A DNA stretch of 64,000 bases from Semisulcospira habei (lineage: Eukaryota > Mollusca > Gastropoda > Semisulcospiridae): assembly GCA_036245525.1 (NCBI GenBank), contig BTPG01000006.1:97158585-97222584 (forward strand), read 5' to 3'. This document shows positions 40,296-52,581 of the stretch, in pieces. The translations under genes were made by a program, and so were the position numbers. A model generated the notes under the pieces. It did not search any database and was not told where the DNA came from. It saw only the letters and a list, made by a program, of their open reading frames with translations. Positions within the stretch are counted from its first letter, which is position 1, and each line of letters begins with the position of its first letter.

Positions 40296-42139
40296 ACACA
40301 GCCAAGAACATCTTCTATATCGGGCAGTCTCAGTACAATGCCTTTGTGTGGAAGAGGCTGGTAGAATGTACCAGATCCCTTAGTCAGCCAATCGAGAAAA
40401 ACACTATGTCATGCTTTTCAAAAAAAAGCTCAAAAGGCAGGGTTTAAAAAACCAGCATTGCCGCAGCACTAAGTTACGACTGCTCTTTGTTTTCTCGCCT
40501 ATATGTTAAACAAGGGATGGAGACCTCGAGAACTTTTTCAGACATAAAAACCAGCCGTGGCCGATGTCACTATCAAAACTTGGAGAGATGAGAACAGGCA
40601 AAAAGGCAGACCTTCTTGCATGCTTAAAACCGACAGACCTAGCTGCACAAGAGCATTCTGAGCCTGCTGACGCCGTAGAAAGCGTAGAAGATGGCATTTT
40701 TGCGTTGGGAGATTTCCAGGATATAGTGGTTGATGAACTAGGGGATGACGAATCGTTTCCTATACCTGATTATTTGATCGACGCAACAGACGCGCAGAGA
40801 GATGGAGATGCAGAGACCGTTGCAGTGACATCACTGTGATGAAGCCGGCCAGCATACCCTCTAACACATTTGCAGAGGGTACCTCACGAGTTGACGCAAA
40901 GATCTATGATGGTGCTGCTCTTGTTCAGATGTTGCCATCCAAACTGGCTAAGACATTTCAGGAGTATGCAGACAAGGTCTTCATCCCCTACGTTCTTCAC
41001 CAGCTGGAAACAGTTACCAGAATTGATGTCGTATGGGATGTTTATCTCAAAGACAGCCTCAAAGCGTCCACAAGGGAAAATAAGGGATCTGGTCTGAGAA
41101 CAAGAGTTACATCTACGGCTCTCATTCCAGGGAACTGGCACAGTTTTATTAGGGTCAATGACAACAAAGAAGAGCTGTTTGCCTTCCTCGGTCAAAATCT
41201 TGCAAAGCTCGATATCACAGGGATGATTGTCATCAGCACCCACTCAAGTCATGTCCTTGCCCCGCCAGGCTTTCAAACGTCGTCTCTGCAACCATGTACA
41301 CACGAAGAAGCAGACAGGATTCTGTTGCATGCAAACGACTGTGCGCGGAAAGGTTTCATGAGGGTCATGATACCGGCTGTCGTCGTTTTGGCTGTGGCCA
41401 ATGCTCTCGCTATATCTGCAACAGAACTCTGGGTGGCATTTGGTGCTGGAAAGCAGTTTAGACCCATCTGCGTCAACGACATTGTCCAGCGGCTTGGGCC
41501 AAAGAAAGTGAAAGCTCTTGCATTTTGTCATGCATTCACTGGTTGTGATACCGTGTCATGCTTTGCCGGAAGGGGTAAAAAGAGAGCCTGGGAAGTGTGG
41601 AGAACAAATCCACAAGTCACAGATGTTTTCCTTGCTTTGGCAGATGGTCCTCAAGCTGTATCAGAGACTTGGATGGAGACAATAGAACGCTTTGTTGTAC
41701 TAATGTACGACAAAACAAGCCAGCTTGTAAAAGTCAATGCAATAAGGCAGGCGCTTTTTGCCAGACAGTGCAAATCTCTGGAGACTATACCACCAACGGC
41801 GGATGCACTTAGGTTTCCACGTTCTCCAGGCAACTTACCAAGGGGGGCACGTGTGGGGACATTGCTTGAAGAAAGCACCACAAATACCATGTCCAGCAGA
41901 GTGGGAGTGGAAGAAGGATGCCCAAGGAAAACACTTCACTCAAGCAATCTGGAACTGTAACACAAAACAGCGCGATGGAACCATGGGTGCCTCTATGGAC
42001 AACGCTGCCACAAGCAGAACAGTCATGCTATGAACTGATCAGATGTTCCTGCAAACAAAGATGTCGTTCGGGAAGATGCAAATGCAGAAAAGCCAGCCTA
42101 ACGTGTACTGCTCTGTGCAGTTGTGGAGGAGACTACTGA
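40296..42139 (+). pseudogene. PIN/FEN-like plus CXC family gene, right part, decayed
   Basis: It resumes after the Polinton with DTAKNIFYIGQSQYNAFVWK and RLVECTRSLSQPIEKNTMSC. A frameshift lies near 40515 before NFFRHKNQPWPMSLSKLGEM. After a TGA at 40837 the main open stretch (40836-41960) has YDGAALVQMLPSKLAKTF, VVWDVYLKDS, THEEADRILLHANDCARKG, HAFTGCDTVSCFAGRGKK and a C-terminal helical part. Two more frameshifts (about 41815 and 41950) lead to CSCKQRCRSGRCKCRKASLT and CTALCSCGG, a CXC-like cysteine motif. The family is unnamed; EAD and GCD motifs recall PIN/FEN nucleases, which is inference. The acidic DTD-type motif expected after ...KGFMRVMI is missing, so the product would probably be inactive. 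Confidence 0.65.
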
Positions 42140-43080
42140 AACATCACAACAAGGCACTGCCCACTTCACTGTGACTAGGCTACCTGTTCAAACGAAAAAC
42201 GAAAATCTTTCGTGCTCGCCCATCTGAACCCGGACCCACCTTTTTTTTTTGTAGCATGCATGCATCCCTTGAAAAGACTGTCCAGACAACCATATGTGTG
42301 TAGTTTTCAAAAAATGAAGCTGTTGTGAACTACTTTGCACATAGTTGCAACATGAGACCCATGATCTGTGTCTGCCTTTCTCTACATAAAAAAGCATATT
42401 CTAAGAGATATGCTTACTTGATTTAATTCGAGTGTAGAGATAATGTTTTATCATTAGCAGTGCTTTAAATATTCTAGGAGTATTGTCATAAATATGATAC
42501 AGTGAAAATATATGACCAGACTTTGCCAGGCAACTGTGTTCTACTGCTACCTAATGAGAATGGTATTTGATCCCATTCTGGATCCGCATGTCATTTACTT
42601 TCCATTATCATTACGTGTATTTTGTAATCATTTGATGAAATTCCATTTTAGTGAAATCAAGTGCCATTAAGTGCCTTTCTTGATCGTAACATCTGTACGC
42701 ACACACAAACTCATAGAATTTTCACTTTAATTCAACTTTGTTGCAAAGAGAACAGGACCCCTATCCGCATCCACTTCTGTCTCTACTTGGGTTTCATGAA
42801 GCAAATGTTCGTTACATTAACAAAAGCACAGTATGTGCACAATAAAAAGGCATATTTCAAAACATGTTGTGTGTATTAACTCAAGCAGAAGCAAATTTAT
42901 GTCAAATTAGGTCACGGTGACCTAATTAGGTAAAGTGTGCTTACTAACACTTTTTGTTGAAGACTAATTACATCATTAGAAAATTAAAATATGTGGGAAT
43001 GCATACAATTCAACAGTTTCTATAATCTGATTTTGTCTCCACTGAAATATAGTAATTTCCGTGCACTGGCAAAAATTATA
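42140..43080. other. AT-rich flank of the PIN/CXC pseudogene
   Basis: It could include the pseudogene's 3' UTR (AATAAA at 42841). No gene is seen. GTCACGGTGACC near 42912 is a short palindrome. Confidence 0.5.
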
Positions 43081-43505
43081 ATAATAATAATAATAATAAT
43101 AATACCGTTATTATATGGGCGCTTTTTCTCAATTTTGGGCGAATCGACTCAAAGCGCCGCGAACTGAAACCCAACACGCACACTCACGTGACAGACACGG
43201 ATTTACGTCGAAGACAAACACAGTACAAGACAGACGAAGGGCCAGTTCAGCTACTGAAGTTACAGAGATTTTTGATCGCTTGTATTTGAAATTTGTAAAG
43301 TGGCCTGAAACCGGTACCAAAGTGTGGGGGTGGGAGGGGGGGGGGGGCTGGAAGAACCGGAGTACCCGGAGAAAGAACCCCCGACGGTCCGCCCGAATTA
43401 ACGGTGACACTTACCAGAGGAGAAAAGTCCGACGCCGGAACCCGTTTTCGAACCTCGCACCTTTGGCATTGAACTGCGCCACGGACCGCCCCGTGACCTA
43501 CTTTA
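43081..43505 (-). mobile_element. tRNA-derived SINE
   Basis: On the minus strand a tRNA-like head near 43500 has an A-box-like TGGCGCAGTT and a B-box-like GGTTCGAAAAC, correctly spaced. A body of about 330 bp follows, including a GGGTTCTTTCTCCGGGTACT segment. The 3' end (GCGCCCATATAATAACGGTA, then ATT repeats) resembles the 3' end of the LINE fragment at 20221-21685, which suggests that LINE family mobilises it. The G-run at 43340 expands the body. Confidence 0.65.
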
Positions 43506-44156
43506 GGACCCAGCTACGCCCACTTCCGGTTGAGTGACAACGTGTTTCCCTCGCTCACATGAATTACTGATGTCCAAAGTACAATATACAAAAGAGATTT
43601 TGCTTGTTACAAGATGTGCAGCGTAACCTCCAATATCCACTATAAGGGCCTAACTATTGTAAGCCCATCACTGTCAGTGCCCGGGATGCAACTGGGTTTC
43701 GGAAATCGTTTTTGACGATCGAACAAAGAGCCCCAGCTATTCAAGGAGCGTGGATCCTTAACAGTGGTTTCAAAAAGAGGCATAGATCCTCATGAGCCCC
43801 CGCAATTGCTGGGACTCATGAGGATCTATGCCTCAGTCCTGCAGCTGGATCGCGTTCACCTTTTCTCGGCACAGTTATATCTTGAATCGCTCGGAGATTG
43901 CTCTGCACAGAGGTAATTCGATACCCCTCCAAAACACATGGCCCCACGAGCCCGGTAGCATCCGCCTTACCGCGGAATTGTTTATATTAAAGCGGACGGC
44001 AGACCCAGCCGTCCCATTAGTCCCTTTCCTTTTTGTCCCCTCTTTCCTTGACTGCGTGCGCAAAATAAAACTTACCGTGAGAAGTCCACGTACTTTTTTT
44101 TAATATCTCCCTCTGCACAGCATTGAAGCTTTTAACAGCTCTAGATTGTATGTTGC
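43506..44156. other. GGT intron 1 sequence with a type A hairpin
   Basis: No gene is seen apart from the hairpin at 43768-43835. Confidence 0.5.
43768..43835. repeat. Type A hairpin copy
   Basis: AGAGGCATAGATCCTCATGA and CTCATGAGGATCTATGCCTC form near-perfect arms around GCCCCCGCAATTGCTGGGA. Confidence 0.8.
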
Positions 44157-44264
<108 letters not shown>

Positions 44265-44641
44265 CTTTTTTGTTGAAACGGACATATGCCCAAACATTTC
44301 TAGCTTCAGGGATTGTGTAAAGCGTTTGTCAGTGATACAAGATGGACCTGTCGGAGCCGAAGGACATTTCACGTTCCGCGGGAGAGGGGGGGGGGAATAA
44401 TATTAATTCTGCATCTTTCACTCCTTAATAGGTAATAGGCAATTTCTTATGAGAAGTTGGTCAAAAACAGCGCGTATTATTGCACAAACCGTGGATCAAA
44501 GACCGGACAAGCATGCGATATCGCTGTTTGTGTCAAAACACGTACTCAGCTCTGGTTTCCGAACGATGTAAATTTCCCAAAGCTGCATTTACTGAATCCG
44601 CATACTGCATCGCTAGCATGACTAAGACACAGCAATGCACC

Positions 44642-44759
<118 letters not shown>

Positions 44760-44770
44760 CAAGGATGAAA

Positions 44771-46285
44771 CATCTATCTATCTATCAATCCCGTAGTCTT
44801 GCCGACCGTTGGGGCACCACTGATGACTTGGCAGCCAGCTCCCTCCATTCCACTCTGTTCTCTGCCATTTTTAGTGTGTCGCTCAGCTTCAGTCCTGTCC
44901 ATTCTGAGATATTCAGTCCTCCCATCTTTTTCTCTGTCTTCCTCTCCTTCGCCCTCCTTGCACAGTGCCTTGCAAGATTGTTTTGGCAAGCCCTGCTGAT
45001 CGCGTGACATGCCCATTCCACTTCAGTTTGCGATTTTTCACAATGGCTAATAGGTCTTCATAGGACCCGATGGCTTGCCTGATTCGGCTGCTTCCTACTT
45101 CCTTGTTCGTGATGTGATCTCTGTACGAAATGCCAAGCAGCCTTCGAAAACATCTCATTTCAGTGGCTTGTATCCTCCTTTCGAGGTCTGCTGTGAGGGT
45201 CCACGACTCACAGGCATATAAGAACACTGAGATGACTAATGAGCGCATCAGTCTGATCTTGAAGCAGAGTGTGATGTTTCTGTCCTTCCATATGGTCTTC
45301 AGTCTTGTCAGCGCTGTTGTTGTCTGCGCAATCCTGGACAGTATTTCTGGTTTTGATCCCTCATCTGTCACAATTGTTCCTAAGTATTTGAATTTCTTGT
45401 TTCCAATTTTTGGCCTCCAACCGTGATTTCAGTGTCAATGCCACTGGCGTTATTGGTCATCAGTTTGGTCTTCTATGCACTGATTTCCATCCCAAACGCA
45501 ATGGCTGTATAAGTCGAGGTTTACCACCAGCTGAGCTAGCTCCTCCTCTGTTTCCGCAAGGCCATCAATGTCGTCCGCGAAGCGCAAGTTCTTGATTGTT
45601 CTGCCTCCAATACTGACAGTTTCTTCATGATCTTTCAGAGCGTCCGTCATGATTCTTTCCAGGAAGATGTTGAAAAGAGTAGGTGAGAGCAAGCAGCCTT
45701 GTCTGACTCCGACTGTTGTCCTAAACCAGTTTCCTATGTTGCCTTTGAAGCAGACTGCGCTAGTGGCCTTGTTGTAAAGGTTTTCTATTTCTTTGATCAG
45801 GTTGGCATTAATGCCATGCCACACCCTGTCAAACGCCTTCTTAAAATCCACAGACATGATAGAGATCTTGCTGGTGCTGGAGGTACCTCTCACATAGAAC
45901 TCTCAGGTTGAAGATCTGCTCAGTTGTGCTGCGCGTTGGTCTGAAGCCTGCCTGTTCCTCAGCTATGATTTCCTCTACCTGTGGCTTCAGCCTGTTCAGT
46001 AGGATCTTTAACATGACTTTGCTTGGGTGGCATATAAGACTGATCGTGCGATAATTCTGGCATTGTTGTAAGTTGCTTTTTTTCGGGAGAGTTATTATAT
46101 GTGATTGAGTCCATGGTGTGGGCCATTCCCCGGACTGCCAGATCTTATTGCAGATAGTTAGTAAGGCCGCGCTTATTATGTCTTCTCCCCCTTCTTGGAC
46201 TATTTCTGCAGGGATGTTGTCTGCTCCTGCTTACTTCCCTTTTTTCAGCGACTTCACGGCAGCCTCTACTTCTTCTCGGGACGAA
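44771..46285 (-). pseudogene. RTE-like LINE fragment, decayed
   Basis: On the minus strand the RT starts near 46285 (EEVEAAVKSLKKGK...), with several frameshifts. Recognisable blocks are KVMLKILLNRL, EEQAGFRPTRSTTEQIF, SVDFKKAFDRVWH, VGVRQGCLLSPTLFNIFLER, LRFADDIDGLAETEEELAQL, LYACESWTLTADLERRIQA and [25 protein letters not shown]-type tail (44771-44788) follows the final LRD. The endonuclease is absent. The copy is related to, but clearly diverged from, the one at 54741-56420. QAGFR.GR.T.(D/E)QI and CE(S/T)WT blocks are shared with RTE/BovB elements. Confidence 0.82.
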
Positions 46286-46494
46286 ACATAAACAGTTTAA
46301 ACAAAGACCCCGCGTTCATGCCAACCAACTGTGTTTATGAAATTGGACGCGAAAAGTGGGGGGGGGGGGGGGTTGCTCTGTACATGTTGAACTGCTGCAA
46401 AAATATAAAAATATATATTTAGCATCTGCACCAGGCGTAGATCATCATGAGTGCACCCAGGTCCTTTCTGGCTGCACTTGCACTGGGTTTCACT

Positions 46495-46708
46495 TTAACT
46501 CATTCTACCCCAACACCGAAATCCCAAAATATTGCCGTTGTCCTCTGAAGACTGCATTGCAGCGCAGGACACATCTCGACCATGATAGTTCAAGGGTGAT
46601 GCCAGATTAGCTTGGCGCCCATATGCGCCAAGCTATTCTGGCATCACCCTTGAACTATCATGGTCGATCCTTATCTTGCTGTGGTGTGTCTGGGGTAGAA
46701 TGAGTTAA
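46495..46708. mobile_element. Type B TTAA-flanked hairpin element, complete and well preserved
   Basis: TTAA at 46495-46498 and 46705-46708. The ends CTCATTCTACCCCA and TGGGGTAGAATGAG are perfect inverted repeats. The inner palindrome at about 46578-46668 has arms of about 40 bp (ATGATAGTTCAAGGGTGATG + CCAGATTAGCTTGGCGCC against GCGCCAAGCTATTCTGGCAT + CACCCTTGAACTATCATGG). Confidence 0.8.
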
Positions 46709-47295
<587 letters not shown>

Positions 47296-47501
47296 AACGA
47301 CTTATAAAGTCTCCCTGGAAACGCCAAGCCGCAGGTTATTCTGACACCCCTTCGAACTATCAAATTCGATCTGTCTCCGGACCTGGTGTGCAGTGTTCTG
47401 AGGACAACTCCCAAGCTCAATGGTTTCAATGGGTACAATAATGTCACAAGCACAAGCTGAAATGGCAAACGACCGCTCAACTAAATACACTGTTCTTTCA
47501 T

Positions 47502-47619
47502 TTAACCCTTGACTGTCGGTAGCGTCGCGATCATTCCTGCAGGAATCATCGCGACAAAAACCGCGGCTACCGATGCAGGAATCATCGCGACAAAAACAGT
47601 TACCAACAGCCAAAGGGTT
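47502..47619. mobile_element. TTAA-type MITE interrupted near its right end by a solo LTR
   Basis: TTAACCCTTGACTGTCGGTA at the left and CCAACAGCCAAAGGGTT at the right form the ends. The final TTAA is found after the LTR at 48623-48626. The interior has two copies of GCAGGAATCATCGCGACAAA. Confidence 0.6.
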
Positions 47620-48619
47620 TGTTACGATTGTGGTTGTCTTGTTCTGTGAGAGCATGCATGTGGTAATCGTAGGAAACGATCCGATATTTATTTCAGCTAT
47701 CATGGTTGCGAATCACGTACCTTTTCAGTAAGATTCTTTATCGTTCGCGCAGATAGCGGAATTGGCTTTGTTATGATACGCTAAGTTTAGTCCGGAAGCT
47801 TCTAGCAAAGTCGCACGGAGAATAGCGGTCGATTTTTGTTATGCATAGATTCGCTGAGAATAAAACAGAACGTTCAAGCAAGGTCGCGCTGTCTAGTGAC
47901 CTCGTATCTGTGACATCAAAGTGGCATCAAAATGTAGAGCCGCTCTATTTTTATTTTTAGTCATAGTTGTTTTCTGTGCTCGTGAATTTAGCAGCCAGTC
48001 AGTGTGTTTTATGAAAGGTCGTGAACGGTCTGCCATACTCTTCTGTGACGTCATTACACACTGGAATTTGGGGCTGAAATTAGCAGTCGAATTTTTGTAG
48101 ACTATTTTAGTTTATTCTAGAAAGTTCTTTTTATTTAATATTTATGAGTTTCAGTTACGTGTTCTGTTCTGTTTGGTTGCGTTGTGTGAATTCGGTGGAT
48201 TTTTCTGGAAAGTTGTTTTACTATAAAAGATGGTGCTAGGAAGCACGCGTGTACATTGTCATGCATTGTCAGTTGTAGGGACACACAGTTTATCGTAGGT
48301 ACGTGGCCCGTATAGGGTGTACATTGTGAGAGACGCAACGTAACGGTGGTGTACGTTGAATGAGAAACGCATTGTGTCGCCAGTGTTGACATTTTCAAAA
48401 TGAGAGACATTGTATCATTGTTGGTGCATTTGGGAATGCATTGTGTGGAGATCGCATCGCTGCAATAAAATATTGTTGGAACTGTTACTCCAGTGTTGTC
48501 TACAACCTTAAGCCACGTGTGACTTTTGCAGCTGAATAAAGTTTCTTTAAAAGAACCTTACTGACTGACGTGCGTGCCGTCTGGTGTGATATACTACGAC
48601 CATATCTCAACACGTAACA
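47620..48619. mobile_element. Solo LTR, 1000 bp, with 5-bp target duplication
   Basis: GGGTT is present at 47615-47619 and 48620-48624. The LTR begins TGTTACG and ends CGTAACA, perfect 7-bp inverted ends with TG...CA. Inside are TATAAAAG (48222-48229) and AATAAA (48535-48540), consistent with a plus-strand promoter and polyadenylation. No internal coding region remains, so it likely formed by LTR-LTR recombination. The 5-bp duplication fits a Ty3/Gypsy- or BEL-type element. Confidence 0.82.
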
Positions 48620-48683
48620 GGGTTAATGAAACAAAAGTTAAAAAATAACAGTTAAAATAACCTTTAAAAGATATGACACCTAC

Positions 48684-48751
48684 CTGTCAGCGCTACTGTC
48701 CATCTCTCCATTGGCCTCCTTCTCCACCTCAATTTTCGTTTCCTCGCCCAT
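48684..48751 (-). CDS. GGT-like gene, exon 1 coding part
   Basis: The ATG on the minus strand at 48751 opens MGEETKIEVEKEANGEMDSS, an acidic hydrophilic start. It ends in ...GACAG followed by the donor GTAGGT, leaving two bases (AG) of a split codon. That phase fits exon 2 at 25909-26058, and would also fit exon 3 directly. There is no membrane segment here, consistent with the cytosolic end of a type II protein. The 5' UTR would extend right of 48751; no promoter motif was identified. Confidence 0.5.
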
Positions 48752-48901
48752 GGTCGCCGTTCTCAGTCACTGAAGCACTTTCCACCGACCTCGCCGTCTG
48801 GTTTAATCCTGCACTGAGAAATGCCGACTGATGAAGGCCGAGTGAAGAGACAGGACCACGAATTATCATGGCGATAAACTGACTTGTGATATCACCCTGT
48901 T

Positions 48902-48967
48902 GCAAGAGGCATAGATCCTCATGAGCCCCCGCAGGTGCGGGGGCTCATGAGGATGTATACCTCTTGC
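48902..48967. repeat. Type A hairpin copy
   Basis: CAAGAGGCATAGATCCTCAT and ATGAGGATGTATACCTCTTG with a GAGCCCCCGC/GCGGGGGCTC centre form a nearly perfect palindrome. Confidence 0.82.
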
Positions 48968-51900
48968 TGGGGTCATGCTGTGCCTCTTGCTGGCCCCTAC
49001 TTTGTATCCGTGTTCCTTGTACAAATTTTCAAGTGTCTTCCTCTACACTAATGGCCATAGTACACAGTGGGCCTCCCCTGAAGTCCCATCTGTTAAAATG
49101 CCCTAGCTTTAGTCTGTCCCAGTCATCCCCTAATTTTTCGATCCTCTAAACAACACTACCGCCCACTTCCTGCACATTTGCCATGCACAAAATCAAAAAA
49201 ATAATAAGGACATCACCCGTCTCATTTCCTGACTATCAACATGATTCTGTACCAACCCTACACTGACACAAGCGCAGCGAAAACTGGTACACATCTCAAA
49301 TCACCATCCGCTTGGCAACTCAAACTAGGCACAAAAAGAGTCCGCTGGTTAAGCCAAGGCTGGTATGAATCAAAGCACCAAACATGTTTCTACTCATCTA
49401 TCAAGAGATTTTAAGCAAATTCCAGCATGCTGTTTCTGTACAAAATGCCAAAGAAGGCCCCCAAAAAAATTCTTTTAAACACCGGTCCTTGCACTGCCTT
49501 GCCTACCTCATTTGAATATATAACGTGACCTGTCAGAGGAAAAGGGAAGATGCTACACCCCACGGTGTGCCGCGTCCCAGCCCTATGCACAACAACCTTT
49601 TCGGTCTCGAATAGTCTCGTAATGGCTTGCCCCTTCTTGATTCGCGAAAGCAAAACGTACAGGAAGTTGCTGCTAGTTTTTTTTTAACATCTGTTACGTT
49701 TAAATTAAGTCTGTGCTGGCTACTAAATCACGATTTAAGTGTGTGTTTTTGTGTTATTCACGGTAATTCAAGGATTGGATAATTATAAGTAATAGAAAAA
49801 AAGTGTGATACAGTGCAAACAAACAACATACACAAAAATGTCAGACGAATTCACCTTGCATAAAGAAATATTCACATCACATACGTAAAAACTTCAACAT
49901 CTAGCGGCTATAGTGGGGACCCAACGTCTCTGTACACAAGCAAAGTTTACCAAATGAGAATCATAAGTTGATAGAAGAAGTTGTTTTTTAAAAAAAAAAA
50001 AAACAAGAAGGGACTTAGAAAAACACAAGTAATCAGAATGAATTTTAAAAAATACCTTTAAGTGTTTCAGTGAATTAATACCAGAACACAACTAGATTTC
50101 ATTATTTAGGGTATTATCAGTTTCATCAGACCGTCTTTCAGGCTCGTTTCCCGTCGGCCTTTGTAAGTCTGCACATTGGACACCCCAAGGTATTACATTG
50201 GTCATGTGATTAATTCGAGACCGGAAGACCATTTGTGCACAATCTGGGGCGCGGCACATCCTGGGGCGTAACACCTGACACTCAGTCTTTGCTTTGTTAC
50301 GGAATGTTGGGTGGTGACTCGGAACTACACATAACAGATGAGCCGCTTTAACTGAGTTTCCTGTCTGTGCGGTAGGTAACCGCCACTCAGAGACAGACCA
50401 GATGGCTGCAGAAGCCAGCCAGCCATGGTTGTAAACTGCCGGACTACAAACAAAAGTCAGATGCCAGAGATTCCGAGCATTTGTGATTAAGCCTGCCTCA
50501 GTGACTGCAGCCAAATCAGCACTAACTCCTTCCGGCAGTCACTGTTTGCACATGTTTATGCAAAAAGAAGCAGGAGTAACGTCATGGGATCATCCGGTGA
50601 TCGTGTTTCTAATGAAAATATGCACAATGTAATAATCCCTTCAATGCCGGTAGACTATGTTTCTGAAATTGGTGTTGAATTCAACGCAAAAGAGCCCACG
50701 GCTGAAACCGCTCAAGGAACAAAGATATAAAGTGACGTCAGCAAGAGGCAGATATCTTCATGTGCCTCCGCAACTGCAGAGGCACTTGAGGATCTATGTC
50801 TCTTGTAGATGGGCCCGAGTTAACACACTGACACATATAACTTTCCACATGTCAGTGTGGGTCCCATGCACAGGCACCGGATAAACAAGTTTGCCTTGAC
50901 TGACGTAGTGGCTCCTTTCAGATTCACTAGCGCCAATTTGCATAAGGCACACTGCAGTGTGACGTCAACTTGTCCAACTTCAAGGCAGTGCCGCTGTATT
51001 CATGTTGTGCCTCCAACACTGAGTCACCATTCTTGATCATCAGCTGACAAGGAGTAGTCGACGTTTCTAACGCAACTGAAACTGTGACTGAAACTGAAAT
51101 AGCCGCCAGGAACGGTGATCCGGTCGCAGTGATGTCAGACAATGAAACAGGAAGGATGATCAGTCATTGCTGCCGTTTCCGGTGACTTAACTGAAGTGCA
51201 CGTGAACATGCGCTGGAATCTGACATCACGTTAATGTTCGAGTCTTAGGCCCTACGCACTTAAAAAGGGTACACGAAAAAGCTTGAAGACAGAAAGACTG
51301 ACCGCCAGTCACAAATGCTACGAAATAACTTAACTTAGCAACAGACAGAAACACGCTTTGGAATAACAGGAATATGTTTTGTCTCCTCATTCCGCACAGG
51401 CCGTGTGTAACTTCTTCGCTGGTAATGTCCTTAAAGAAGATTACACTTCTTATTATGATTCCAGCCGAGTGATGTGTTGACGGACACTTCCCCGACACAG
51501 TGACTGTGTTTTTTTACACACTTAACAGCGTGTGCATGTGTGTACTGTGGATTAGGAACAACGTGCTTTTCACGTTAATGCTGTAGTTTTATTATTATTG
51601 CTTCAAAAATGAGTAGGTGTGTAGTTATATACTACTTAAGTTATACATATGATTAAGGTGTGGTGACTGTTTATGCCGGAGTGAATGTCTGTCTAATAGC
51701 CGGCGCTGATCTCACCATAGCGACGGGCCCCCAGGTAGCAACTGTGTAAGTATAATTTGTCTTTTTGTTTTGTTTATGCGGGTTTTTTTGTTTGTTTGTT
51801 TTTTTGTTGTTTTTTTGTTTTTTTTTGTTTTGTTTTTTGTGAAACTAGTCTCAGCCAAGCAGGAAGTGTAAAAACATTATATTACGTGTTTAAGAGATAC
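48968..51900. other. Intergenic region, no recognised gene
   Basis: A 140-codon minus-strand ORF (50092-50514) shows no motif. Only the hairpin at 50738-50803 and poly-T-rich sequence near 51780-51840 stand out. Confidence 0.5.
50738..50803. repeat. Type A hairpin copy, divergent
   Basis: GCAAGAGGCAGATATCTTCA and TTGAGGATCTATGTCTCTTG arms. The centre reads TGCCTCCGCAACTGCAGAGGCA, with changes compensated on both arms. Confidence 0.7.
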
Positions 51901-51929
51901 TATGATAGGGCTGTCCTTAGTTTGCTTTG

Positions 51930-52143
51930 TGTTAGGGAGGTTCAGATCGGGTTGGGGCCGCTGGCGCCGGCCATGAGATGCCTTGGCGACGGGCTTCACC
52001 CGTCCCGAGCCATTGTCCATTTGTTGTTGTAAATGTTGTGTGAGTTTGGGTGATTGCGAGTTGCACCTGAGGTGGCGAAACAAATTTTCCTGTACGTGGC
52101 AACATGTACTTGGAAGAATAAAGTTACTTGACTTGACTTGACT
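51930..52143 (+). repeat. 3' end of a non-LTR element
   Basis: GC-rich sequence followed by GAATAAAG and TTACTTGACTTGACTTGACT, a short-repeat tail like those of CR1/L2-type elements. No coding remnant precedes it. Confidence 0.5.
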
Positions 52144-52431
52144 TCACTAAAGAAGGTACTGACTTGCCTGTCAGGACAAGACTGCTCACTAACACAAGGC
52201 AGTGATGACGGCATCCGCATTAACTATAACACGCGTTCAGTTCATCACAGATTCTGGGTGTAATCAGCGTTAGGCCGACTGAAAATAATGTAGCCCCCTC
52301 AGTTGTGCGCTGTACATCCGTAGCTGCACTATGCACAACATAGCCGAAGATTAATGATTAACTGACGTCTGAACTTATGAGCAAAAGACAATTATGTGTG
52401 GTGCTTCTTTCCAAGGGATCTTGTTCTGACA

Positions 52432-52581
52432 TTAACCCTTTGTCACTGCCGAGAAAAATGTTCACCAAACAACCGCAAGGGGTACAGATCCTCATGAGCC
52501 CCGGCAGTTGCTGGGGCTCGTGAGGATGTATACCTCTTGCAATTGTTCGGTGATCATTTTTCTCGACAGTGAAGGGATTAA
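52432..52581. mobile_element. Type A TTAA-flanked hairpin element, complete
   Basis: TTAA at 52432-52435 and 52578-52581. The ends CCCTTTGTCACTGCCGAGAA and TTCTCGACAGTGAAGGGA are inverted, followed inward by TGTTCACC/GGTGATCA-like arms. The centre is the type A palindrome (CAGATCCTCATGAGCCCCGG against CTGGGGCTCGTGAGGATGTA). This copy shows how the type A hairpin sits in a longer TTAA element. Confidence 0.75.

Noticed and set aside
42900..42930. GTCACGGTGACC palindrome as a hormone-receptor or operator site
   Set aside because: A single short palindrome without a nearby promoter is expected by chance.
50092..50514. 140-codon ORF on the minus strand as a gene
   Set aside because: No domain, no splice context and no neighbouring exons. 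The length is possible by chance in 64 kb.
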